Part shown: one piece after another, positions 1-7,744 of the stretch
How positions within the stretch are numbered: the stretch's first letter is position 1
Layout: every line of letters starts with the position of its first letter
Assembly (NCBI GenBank): GCA_002005505.1
Contig: MVGU01001513.1
Location: 35,001-45,000 of the forward strand
Length of the DNA: 10,000 nucleotides
Reading direction: 5' to 3'
Origin: Botryococcus braunii
Taxonomy: Eukaryota > Chlorophyta > Trebouxiophyceae
Made by a program: the position numbers and the translations under genes
The notes under the pieces: model-generated
What the model saw: only the letters and a program-made list of their open reading frames with translations
Told to the model about the DNA's origin: nothing
Database searches by the model: none

Positions 1-71
1 CTGTACCGTCAAGTAGTTCCAGGGTTTCACTTCCGAGCTGCAAACCCCCGGCATAACCACCAAGTCATTTT

Positions 72-468
72 CCCCCAAGTCATTTCCCTGCAGACCCCCA
101 GGTCATTTTCCTGCAGAACCCCAGGTCATTTCCTAGCAAAACCCCAGGCCATTTCCCTGCAAAACCCCAGGTCATTTCCCAACAGAACCCCAGGCCGTTT
201 CCCAACAGAACCCCAGGCCATGTCCCAACAGAACCCCAGTCCACTTCCCAACAACACCCCAAGTCATTTCCCAACAGAACCCCAGGTCATTTTACAGCAG
301 GATACCAGGCATTTCCCCTCAGAACCCCAGGCCATTTCCCAACAAAACCCCAGGTCATTTCGCCACAGAACCCCAGGCCATTTCCCAACAAAACCTCAGG
401 TCATTTCCCAATAGAACCCCAGGCCATTTCCCAACAGAACCCCGGGTCATTTGCCGGCAGAACCCCCT
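72..468. repeat. Degenerate 23-bp minisatellite, about 17 copies
   Basis: Tandem units of 23 bp close to AACCCCAGGYCATTTCCCAA plus CAG follow each other from about 72 to 468. Copies differ by scattered substitutions, and the edges decay: the flank at 47-71 has partial units and the last unit runs into unique sequence near 468. Because 23 is not a multiple of three, any open frame gives a 23-residue peptide period with recurring Trp, Gly and Leu. No frame stays open through the array on either strand, so it is best read as non-coding satellite DNA. The variation between copies suggests an old array rather than a recent expansion. Confidence 0.93.
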
Positions 469-639
469 GTGTGCCTTTCGATGCACCCACATGCTAAGGA
501 TCCTTGAGACCCTCTGAGGATGGCCAGAACATGGGTGCATTGTGAGGCGGGCAAGCCCATGCAGACCCAACCCGTAACTGCATAGGCTACTTTTGTTCTG
601 CTATCCTACCCATCATTGTTGTCCGATCTTTACTTCATC

Positions 640-839
<200 letters not shown>

Positions 840-843
<4 letters not shown>

Positions 844-1311
844 AAGAAGTAAAAGAAACCCCTTCTATCATGAACTACCCTAGAAGCCAAGGCCATAAAC
901 ATTGGCTAATCCCAGACCAAACTCCTTATAACCAAACTTCTCCTTTACTGCACCATACTAATCCAGAGTCCTGGCATACTCAGCATGTCTCGCCACCATA
1001 CATAGGAGCAACCCTAAATGTAGACATTACAGTGACGCAGTCGCCACCCCACCATAAGGCTTTTTTTTGTACGCTCTTTCCTTCCTGATGGGATGTACTC
1101 ATACATCCCATCAGTCAAACAAAACAAGGGCAAGTCAAGCATGACACAGAAAGATGAACATAGCCTCAGGCACATACACTTGACACTTGCATCACCGCCT
1201 CCTTCAGTTGCGTTAGTAACGGTGTTGATGCACATTGGTGTTGATCAACATGCACATTGATGCACAAAAGAACATGCAAGCTCAACATGCACATTTTTAA
1301 AGCTTGTGGCC
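840..1311. other. Non-coding stretch 3' of the EGF-like gene
   Basis: No supportable exon. The stretch holds a perfect hairpin at 1085-1114 and a cluster of TGCACATT / CAACATGCACATT words at about 1225-1290, including the 12-bp palindrome TGTTGATCAACA at 1239-1250. It lies downstream of the minus-strand gene ending at 1312. It may therefore be that gene's 3' UTR and flank, or an intron if the gene continues leftward. No clear polyadenylation signal is visible. Confidence 0.5.
1085..1114. repeat. Perfect 13-bp inverted repeat with 4-nt loop
   Basis: The arm CTGATGGGATGTA (1085-1097) is followed by the loop CTCA and the exact reverse complement TACATCCCATCAG (1102-1114). This is a strong stem-loop in DNA or RNA on either strand. 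If the minus-strand gene ends at 1312, the hairpin lies about 200 nt into its 3' flank or 3' UTR. It is too short for a typical miRNA precursor. A T-run (1062-1069) lies upstream on the plus strand, so it does not look like an intrinsic terminator, and none is expected in a eukaryotic nucleus. Confidence 0.85.
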
Positions 1312-2096
1312 TTACTGGAAGTCCATCGGGACCGCAAAGCAGAGCCACTCATCAGGCATGAGGAAGTTACAGGTGTGCTGCTTGCACTGTTCTGTCAGGT
1401 CTGTCCCTTCTGAAAAGGAAGCCCCGTAAACACCTGCACAAAGAAAAAAAAAATAAAGACCCAAAACTTAGAGAGGCCCACAACTAAATGACCCGTGCTT
1501 CATGCGATCGTTGACAAGAAATTGCCTCTGATTACGTTGTGTGTTGAGCTAAATGCTCAATAGAAAGAACCAAACACCCGGACAAATCAATTAAATTGTG
1601 AAAGTGCACTTACGCATGCTGCACTCCGGTCCCGCCCAACCAAATTGGCCCTCCGCAGGCCACTCTGAATCACAGACGCATTTGTCGTTGTCTCCCAAAT
1701 GCCCTCGGCCATTGCAAACTTCCCCTATTTCACCCGACGAAAATAGCAAGTAAGTCCAATCAGGGCCACGTAGGCAGCGGAAGATAGTCTGTGCAAAACA
1801 CCCGTCAACTGCTGCGAACCTGGTTCGCAAAACGAGACATTGTCTGTCCAAAACATATAGAAATGTCCTGCATTTTTCTATAACTAAAACAAAGCTTCAT
1901 AACTCAACATGCCAGTGAGGGAGCAAAGCCCCTCACGGCCACTGTCGTGTATCTCCATCCCCTCCCGATCACAAACGCAAGCAGTGCATGGGCCATCAGA
2001 CTGCTCACCATCACCGTTGGCACTGTAATGTGCCAAAATACATAAGAGATACAGTGCTACAGTACTGACGCCCGTGAGACCGGGTTTCCTTTCCAT
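1312..2096 (-). CDS. Secreted EGF-like domain protein, three-exon model
   Basis: Proposed exons are 2096-1937, 1808-1614 and 1433-1312, giving 158 residues. The ATG at 2096 is the first true ATG of its frame. Residues 1-26 look like a signal peptide: MERK, then a hydrophobic run with LYLLCIL, and a possible cut after YSA. Residues 27-53 contain a C-x2-C-x-C cluster. Exon 2 carries an EGF-like core at about 85-116: Cys85, then C97-V-C99, then the typical G-W-A-G-P-E-C ending at 116. The last exon has three more cysteines (CKQHTC, EWLCF). Exon 2 ends at a strong GTAAGT donor and exon 3 starts after TTTGTGCAG, rejoining one Arg codon in frame. Intron 1 (GTGAGG to GCAGCAG) is less certain; an acceptor three bases earlier is equally good. 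The TAA used as stop lies inside GTAAGG, itself a good donor, so the gene may run further left. Extracellular or cell-surface location is inferred; I do not recognise the exact family. Confidence 0.55.
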
Positions 2097-2318
2097 CAGT
2101 TCCTCAAGTGGCACCTCCCAGAACCTTTTCCTTCAGAGGGACGAGCAGCAAACAGTACTTCAAAACTTCCTTTCGGTCTCGGAAAAGAGCATATTGTAAA
2201 GGAAAAGGTTTGTCGCCACAATTTTGCATGCAAATCTTGACCTGGCATGGAATCCCGTTGTCTCGAAGGAGAAGTCGGACGCTGAGTGAGCGTCGCTCAC
2301 CGTCACGATCATGGGAAT

Positions 2319-2324
2319 CACGTG
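2319..2324. promoter_or_regulatory. CACGTG (G-box / E-box) site
   Basis: A single CACGTG hexamer, the classic core for plant and algal bZIP and bHLH factors. It lies about 220 bp upstream of the minus-strand start codon and 490 bp upstream of the plus-strand one. One hexamer can occur by chance; its weight comes from the other ACGT-core sites in the same intergenic region. Confidence 0.3.
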
Positions 2325-2609
2325 AATAACGATTGCACGCCAGAGGCTTTATCTGCAAGGACTGCCTGCCCAGGAGCAGTTGCCTGCATTGCCTGCCCAA
2401 GTTTGGAGTCTGCCCTTTTCAAAGATATAAGCGTGCGAAGACAGTCGCTTCCCCCAGCTGTCGGGCCCCCCGACTTATCCACTTACACATGGGGGGTCGC
2501 TCGATTTCTTTTAAAGCCCTTTATGTTGTTGCTATCCAACGTTGCTATTGCGGGTTCTTACTGTTCCATACATCTCCGTGAACGCCCTTGCGGTGGCCTG
2601 TAACACTAA

Positions 2610-2621
2610 CCACGTACGTGG
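2610..2621. promoter_or_regulatory. 12-bp ACGT palindrome CCACGTACGTGG
   Basis: A perfect palindrome with two overlapping ACGT cores, 200 bp upstream of the EsV-1-7 start codon. ACGT cores are typical bZIP contacts. TGACGT (2669-2674) lies 50 bp further on, inside a GTTGAC / GTCAAC inverted pair (2667-2672 and 2685-2690). The sequence and symmetry are direct observations; a role as an operator is inferred. Confidence 0.4.
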
Positions 2622-2774
2622 TATCCTAGCCTAATACTTTCATTATGAGCGGTCACACCGTGAGCTGTTGACGTGCTTGGGTGTGTCAACCTGAGCGAAC
2701 CAACCGGGTGGGTGGCGTTGTTGTTTCCCGCTGGTGTTAACTCTGTTTCTGCAAGCTTTTTTAGGAGGGAGTGA

Positions 2775-2852
2775 ATGACCGTATTCATCTTGCAAGTGGG
2801 AGATCACAGATGGGTTCCTTGTTGTGTGGTCCAGGAAGCTGCGTCCGCTTGA
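2775..2852 (+). other. 25-codon upstream ORF overlapping the EsV-1-7 start region
   Basis: An ATG at 2775, out of frame with the main ORF, opens 25 codons and stops with TGA at 2850-2852. That TGA shares its A with an in-frame main-ORF ATG at 2852 (TGATG). The first in-frame main ATG, at 2810, lies inside this upstream ORF. If the transcript begins upstream of 2775, scanning ribosomes would meet the small ORF first. They could then reinitiate at 2852, giving a protein 14 residues shorter that still has all seven repeats. Whether the mRNA includes 2775 is unknown. Confidence 0.35.
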
Positions 2853-5531
2853 TGGTTGGAGCGAAACAGCGCTGTTGTTTTGATCAATGTAAAACGTGGG
2901 CTTACTTCAACAACCAAGGCGAAACTCGTGGCCTTTACTGTAGTGCTCACAAGATCCCTGGTATGGTAGATGTAGTCAACAAGCTTTGTGGGGCTGAGAA
3001 TTGTCAGAAACATCCAAACTTCAATCACCAGGGAGCCACGCATGCCCTCTACTGCGGCACACATAAGGAAGACGGCATGGTAAACGTCAATAATCGGGAA
3101 AGGCAGTGTCAGATAGAAGGTTGCGCAAAATACCCGTCATGCAACTATCCTGGCAATCCAGATGGTCAGTTTTGTGGGAAGCACAAGCTGGACGGGATGG
3201 TCAATGTAACATCAAGGCACTGTGCCTACGAAGGCTGCATTAAGCAGCCTAATTTCCATCACGCCGGGAACAGCAGGGGTCTATACTGCTGTGAACACAA
3301 GGAACCGGGAATGGTGAACGTCGTTAGCAAGCCCTGCCAGCGCGCTGGTTGCACAAAACAGCCAAGTTTCAATTATCCTGGCAACACTCAAGGACTGTAC
3401 TGCAGCCCACACAAAGAGCCTGGCATGGTGAATGTGAAACAGAAGCATTGTGCAGCTACCGACTGCAGCAACCGCCCCTCCTTCAACTGGCCAGGTACCT
3501 CCAGCGTCTTTTTTTTCTGTCAACTCATTTCGTATGCTCTTCTCAGAATATGCCAAACCAAATAAGTCATGTCACGAGTCAGGGTGAAATTTATAGTTAG
3601 GAGACCTAAGTTATTGGATGGCTATGTTTATGTGGCATTCTGCACTATCGGTCAAGATATTTGTTTGGCCATCTCCTGGGAAGGAGAAACAATCGAGTTG
3701 CGTGTGCAAGTGTGGGTGCCTGTTGGATCCATCTTTTACTGGTTTATTGACTTGTTTGAGGCTGTAATGGTTAGCCACAGTGTGCGCATCAGGCGTTATA
3801 TCAACAAAATGCAATTGTCCTATTGATTGAAGCTGCCTGTGATTTCGCGAGCAGGTAAGCCTTCGGGCATCTACTGCAGCATGCATAAAGCTGAAGGGAT
3901 GGTGGATGTACGCAACAAGCACTGCCTCAACGCGGAGTGCAACAAGTGCCCCTCCTTCAATTATCCTGGCAGCACTCCAGGCATCTATTGTGGCCTTCAC
4001 AAGCTGCCTGGCATGATTGATGTGAAGCACAAGCGTTCACACCTCAGTGAGTCCTGCCTTTAGTCCATCGCATGACCTGGGAACGTGCTGCGGTATGTGG
4101 AACCTTTTTTTGGGGGGGGGGAGGGGGGGAGGCAAGGGAGAGGAGTGGGTCAGGGCTGTACATTTCTAAATGCCTGCAGGGCGTAATTACCGCGCTGCAA
4201 AGACTATTGCCGTCAAGTGTCTTCAGGGCTAACAAAAAGTCGCCAAGCTCAACAGTGTCTGATGTCAAGGAAGAGGATATATGGATGCGATCATGTCACA
4301 GAATTGCTTCAATGTTAAGGAGTTCTGTCATGTGGCTTCCTCTCTTCATGCACTGACCTATGGCCTGATCCTGGTGATTGCATGACATGTTGCAGGCTTC
4401 CCTTGAGAGTGCCATCGGGTTTTGGGTGCAACGTTTAGGGTTACCGTCAGCAGATATTTGCAGGCGGCAGTCCACAACATGGACCTCAAGATGCATGGGA
4501 AGCCTTTTATCTGAAAGAAAGATGAGGGTGTTGCAAGAGCTAAGTCTCCGTGGAAATGAGTCAGTTTTGCGGCATTTCGGCGTTTCTTAGTGGGATAGTG
4601 GATCGGCCTGGTTTATGCTTTGGGGCTCTTCAAGGTAGTATTGATCCACAAGGCAAGGTGTGGCTTGCAATTAGTCGGCAGGATCTTGCATGTGAGGCTG
4701 GTTTGAGAATAGCTCCACCGGCAGGGTTTTGCGAAGAAGTGAGGCGACGCTTTTCGGCGTGCTGCAGGTCAAGCCCAGGCAGTGCAGCATCTTCAAATGG
4801 AAGCGCACATGAATGTTCACAGCAGAGCCCTGGAGCCTGCCCTTGACCCTACAGCCATGAATCTACACCATCTGGGCCCTGTGCTTATGCATCCTGGCAT
4901 GCACGATCCCAACTCAGCGTACGGCCCCTCAATTGGAGTTCCCACACACTCGTATGGGGCCGCCCTGACTGCCTCAATGGGTGTCACTGGCATCCCAGTC
5001 CCTGGGGATGCCACCACAGGCCTAGTGGACCCCACACTCCAGAGTGCAGTACTTCCACAGGATCGTGGCGGTCCTTCTGCTGGTTTTTCCGTGGGTGAGG
5101 GCCCTGGTGCCGTGTCACTGACGAGGGATGGGTTGATGGCTGTGCTTCCGCATGATTTGACACTGTCGAGCGACCATCTCCAGAGTGTCCTGCACAGCAC
5201 CATCCCGGATTCGCATGGGCACGGCCTCCTCAACGTTGGCGACGGCCATGCGCATGGCATGCTGCCTGTGGGGGATGGCTCTGGCGTGATCCCGGGGACC
5301 GAAGCCGATGGCCTCATGGGCATGACGGTGGGGCATGGCTCGACCGATGAAATGCTGCACATGACCGATGATGACGGCATCATGCAGCAGTTCGAGCACC
5401 TGGAGCCGCACCCCAATTTCGTGGACCCGCTCGAGTCTCCAAAGGCGGGTGAACCTGACAGGAAGAAGCCCCGCATGTTTGACGATGTCAAATTGGAGAG
5501 TGCAAACCCCGCCCAGGAGCGGGGCCTTTAG
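2810..5531 (+). CDS. EsV-1-7 repeat protein, seven repeats, three exons
   Basis: Exons 2810-3494, 3855-4046 and 4768-5531 join to 546 residues. Residues 22-289 are seven repeats with invariant C-x4-C-x16-C-x2-H spacing, each ending in a GMVNV-like motif. Their start cysteines are at 22, 60, 100, 138, 176, 214 and 252. This is the EsV-1-7 domain, named after phaeovirus EsV-1 gene 7; a brown algal member, IMMEDIATE UPRIGHT of Ectocarpus, controls early development. The Cys/His pattern suggests metal binding. Intron 1 (GTACCT to GCGAGCAG, phase 1) splits Gly229 inside repeat 6, and splicing restores its 16-residue spacing exactly. Intron 2 (GTGAGT to GCTGCAG, phase 1) also keeps the frame. The tail (about 294-546) is rich in Gly, His, Met, Pro and Asp. 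It has two HGxLxVGDG units, an acidic MTDDDG, a basic RKKPR at about 524-528 (possible nuclear signal) and VKLE at 533-536. Its function is unknown. The start could also be the ATG at 2852, and a non-coding 5' exon is possible; an in-frame TAG at 2762 limits upstream extension. Confidence 0.88.
3495..3854 (+). other. Intron 1 of the EsV-1-7 gene
   Basis: 360 nt from GTACCT to GCGAGCAG. It interrupts the codon of Gly229 in the sixth repeat after its first base. Homology between repeats confirms both ends: removing it restores a standard repeat with C-x16-C. If retained, translation continues 22 codons into the intron through a hydrophobic stretch and stops at TAA 3563-3565, losing half of repeat 6, repeat 7 and the whole tail. 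The 85-codon open frame at 3569-3826 inside it has no recognisable features. Confidence 0.9.
4047..4767 (+). other. Intron 2 of the EsV-1-7 gene
   Basis: 721 nt from a strong GTGAGT donor to GTGCTGCAG. Both flanking exons break after the first base of a codon, so the junction gives one Ser codon and stays in frame. A possible alternative exon begins at 4180 after TGCCTGCAG, but it is open for only about 17 codons and has no compatible donor before its stop. A poly-T/poly-G tract lies at 4105-4138. The intron end rests on splice consensus and frame, not on repeat homology, so it is less certain than intron 1. Confidence 0.7.
4105..4149 (+). repeat. T7-G10 homopolymer junction and G-rich tract in intron 2
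   Basis: Seven T are followed by ten G, an A, seven G, then AGG, AGGG and AGAGG blocks on the sense strand. With four or more G-runs within 40 bases it could form a G-quadruplex in DNA or in the pre-mRNA. Homopolymers of this kind are also prone to sequencing-length errors; inside the intron that would not change the protein. Confidence 0.75.
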
Positions 5532-5670
5532 TGCGCCGTTGCATGCATGCAGTGTCTGTTTCGGAGTATCGTTTTCGGTGTCTATGATTGGTAATCAGGG
5601 CTTGGGGTGTTTGTCATGTCGTGTGACTGCAGCCTGGTGGGGCTGCTTCGTCCCGTGTTCAGGGCTGTGA

Positions 5671-5750
5671 TAATGGGGTACCCCTGTTGCCTAGTTTGGA
5701 AATGCTCTGAGAATAGGGTACCTCTTGAGCCTAGTCTCAAAATAGTTGGC
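5671..5750. repeat. Imperfect 40-bp tandem duplication
   Basis: The blocks 5671-5710 and 5711-5750 align at an exact 40-base offset. They share AAT-GGGTACC, then CCTAGT, then AAAT-like words, with roughly a quarter of positions different. It is a short, diverged duplication about 140 bp after the EsV-1-7 stop codon, perhaps in the 3' UTR. No function is visible. Confidence 0.65.
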
Positions 5751-6127
5751 GAGTGTGCATGACCCAGGAGAAAAAAGTTACGTTTGGAAAAGAACCGGGC
5801 CATGTTCCACAGTACACGCACCAACCTGTAGTTGGTGTAGGGAGGTTCGTACGAGTGCCATGCAGGATTTTTGTAGGACCCCGTCGGCAGGCAGGGCTGT
5901 GGAATGGCATGCCCGCTTTTGTTGACCGTAAGGCCTGGTCCTGCTTGAACTGTCCTCGAGTGTGGCGCTGGGCTTTGGGAGACGACAAGGTAGGGACGTT
6001 ATTGCCTTTCATCATTTTGATTCATGCTTTGCAGGTCTCAAAGCCAGTGACAGTGGTTAGAACATGGTTGCATAACCCACTGCCCACTGTGGTATCACAA
6101 AGTGTTTCATGTAATTGACCAAGGATC

Positions 6128-6182
6128 GCTGTATGTGGGGCCTTGAAGCATAATAAGGCTTGCTGTATGTGGAGCCTAAAGC
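6128..6182. repeat. Imperfect 34-bp duplication (GCTGTATGTGG motif)
   Basis: GCTGTATGTGGGGCCTTGAA at 6128 recurs 34 bases later as GCTGTATGTGGAGCCTAAAG. The shared GCTGTATGTGG core is exact and the following bases are similar. A related CTGTATGTG word recurs near 6728. This is a minor diverged duplication without an evident role. Confidence 0.55.
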
Positions 6183-7175
6183 AGGTGCTTGGGTACTTTG
6201 AAAGGAGGCCACTTTGAATTTTACGCTGGGTGCAAACAAGGTCGCTCTGCAATTTTGCTCCCTCTTTAGCTGGGCCCAATCAGTCAGCGTCCTTTCGTCT
6301 CAAAGGGTGGTCACAGTTTTGCATTCAGATTGGTAGTGTCTGGCTCCTTGGAGCCCCCACTAAGAGATATGCAATTATTGAAGGAAAAGCCCCCTTGTGA
6401 AGACCGTGCTTGTTTATCAGGAATATTGAAGAGCCACGAAATTGAGCGCAGGAGCCAGGCTCGGGGTTGAGGAGATGGGAATAAACTGTGCTGCGCTGCC
6501 ATTTGTGTATACTAACGCTTATATAAGGCCCACAAGGAGTCCATCAACATCAGATGGAGTGTTCCTCGTGAGCAGGAAACCGGCAGGGGAAGGATGCTGG
6601 GACAATTTGAGGGAGGGGACCTCGTGGCCAACTGTGTGTACCTCAGTTCATGAGTCATCAGGTTGAACGACCCATGGATTGTTCAGGATGATCTGCTGTT
6701 TTGCTGTAGCGTAGATTGTTGGTGCCTACTGTATGTGTGGGAGGTGATAATCATCATTCCTTTCAGTTTTTCTTCCATCTGTCTGTGCACTTCGTGGTTC
6801 TTTCCATTTGAGATCACCATGTGTGTTAGAGCATGGCATTGAGCTCAACAAATATTGCTGAATGCTATGTGACCATTCCAGTGCTGCTGCTGGCACTCCA
6901 AATTGAAGAGCAGTTGTGTGTTTAAGGGTCGTCGTGTCAAATTTAGAGCATTTGCATGCTTCCGCTGATTTCACGACTTGATATGCCGTCTCTGTGTCCC
7001 TACTATACAAGAAGTTGGGGTAGTAAATCCAATCATGATGAGGTCATGCAGGAAGCGCTGTCATTGCAGCGATTGTCGCAGTTAAAGCAGAAACATGGCA
7101 GACGGTGTGAAATTAAATGACCATGTATCGAGGAAGTTAGTTGTTTTGAAGTACAGTGCCGGTGATTTGCAGTGT

Positions 7176-7283
7176 GCACCATGCAGAAGCATCTGAATTC
7201 GTATTGCACATGCTGAGGGCCACCTCTGAAGATCAGGCACCATGCAGAAGCATCTGAATTCGTATTGCACATGCTGAGGGCCA
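7176..7283. repeat. Perfect 47-bp direct repeat pair
   Basis: Bases 7176-7222 and 7237-7283 are identical over all 47 positions, separated by 14 bp (period 61). Each copy starts GCACCATGCAGAAGC and ends CTGAGGGCCA. Perfect identity, in a neighbourhood where other duplications are diverged, suggests a recent tandem duplication or a maintained element. On the minus strand each copy falls in an open frame (7033-7467) but in different frames, because 61 is not a multiple of three. That argues against selection on a peptide. Confidence 0.95.
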
Positions 7284-7744
7284 AAGGCGGAAATACATAT
7301 TTGCTTGACATCTGGTCTGAATTCATGAATTGATAATCTAGGGTTTGCAAGCTGAAGCACTTCAATCCGATGTGCCCAGCCTGCTGAGGAAGACTGTGTC
7401 CATTGCCTGGATTCTGGTGTGCACAGTGGATGTCTCTTGATAGCATTAGATGTCTATAGGGAAGCACAGGGGCGAACCTTGTACGTATGTTCTCTCCCCC
7501 TCATGGCCGGTCCTCAGGGTGCTGTGCATTGTGGCGGGTAAGCCTTGCGACTGGGGTGTGTATGTGTATGGGGTGTGAATTGCCCGCAGGGTCAAAACGT
7601 TCGGAGATGCAGGATAAATCTGTGGGTTCGGCAGAGGGGACCTATGAAGAGTGGGGCAATCATCATCATGTTTTGATCATCGACCACGGTGACACGCTGC
7701 TAGGCTTGCTGGGTTGCCACCTTCTTGGGTCAAGCCTGAGCACT

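Larger units (their letters stand above)
2097..2809. promoter_or_regulatory. Divergent intergenic region, likely promoters of both genes
   Basis: 713 bp separate the start codons of the minus-strand EGF-like gene and the plus-strand EsV-1-7 gene, so both promoters and 5' UTRs should lie here. Visible elements are a CACGTG at 2319-2324, a palindromic double ACGT core at 2610-2621, TGACGT at 2669-2674, a TATA-like GATATAAG near 2422, hairpin-forming repeats at 2286-2300 and 2460-2474, and a GGGTGGGTGG run near 2705. The short open frames here (for example 2108-2329 plus, 2104-2400 minus) show no recognisable protein character. Transcription start sites cannot be placed from sequence alone. Confidence 0.5.
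5532..7175. other. Non-coding region downstream of the EsV-1-7 gene
   Basis: No gene supported. The first part is probably the 3' UTR of the EsV-1-7 gene; its end cannot be placed. It contains an imperfect 40-bp tandem duplication (5671-5750), an imperfect 34-bp duplication (6128-6182) and a palindromic TATA-like CTTATATAAG at 6518-6527. Open frames here reach only 121 codons (5753-6118, plus). They show no domain, composition or splice pattern that sets them apart from chance. Confidence 0.5.

Noticed and set aside
72..468. Possible CRISPR array
   Set aside because: The repeat units are directly adjacent with no unique spacers, degenerate, and in a eukaryotic context; it is a minisatellite.
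2104..2400. 98-codon minus-strand frame as an extra 5' exon of the EGF-like gene
   Set aside because: It overlaps the signal-peptide exon's start in another frame, and the signal peptide already gives a good N-terminus.
3569..3826. 85-codon plus-strand frame within intron 1
   Set aside because: It sits wholly inside an intron whose ends are confirmed by repeat restoration, with no motif of its own.
3611..4030. 139-codon antisense open frame
   Set aside because: It spans intron 1 and exon 2 of the plus-strand gene and has no recognisable features; the repeat homology lies on the plus strand.
4180..4240. Alternative exon after TGCCTGCAG in intron 2
   Set aside because: It opens only about 17 codons before TAA and lacks a phase-1 donor; direct joining of 4046 to 4768 is in frame and simpler.
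4817..5491. 224-codon antisense open frame
   Set aside because: It lies opposite the last EsV-1-7 exon. The sense frame joins in phase to the upstream exons, while the antisense is a Ser/Pro/Cys-rich shadow.
5753..6118. 121-codon plus-strand frame as a gene
   Set aside because: No domain, no splice support and no coding-like composition; within the length expected by chance at this base composition.
6518..6527. CTTATATAAG as a TATA box
   Set aside because: It is a palindrome with no supported gene on either side; kept only as a note within the non-coding region.
7033..7467. 144-codon minus-strand frame as a gene
   Set aside because: It contains the 47-bp duplication in two different frames and has no recognisable motif.
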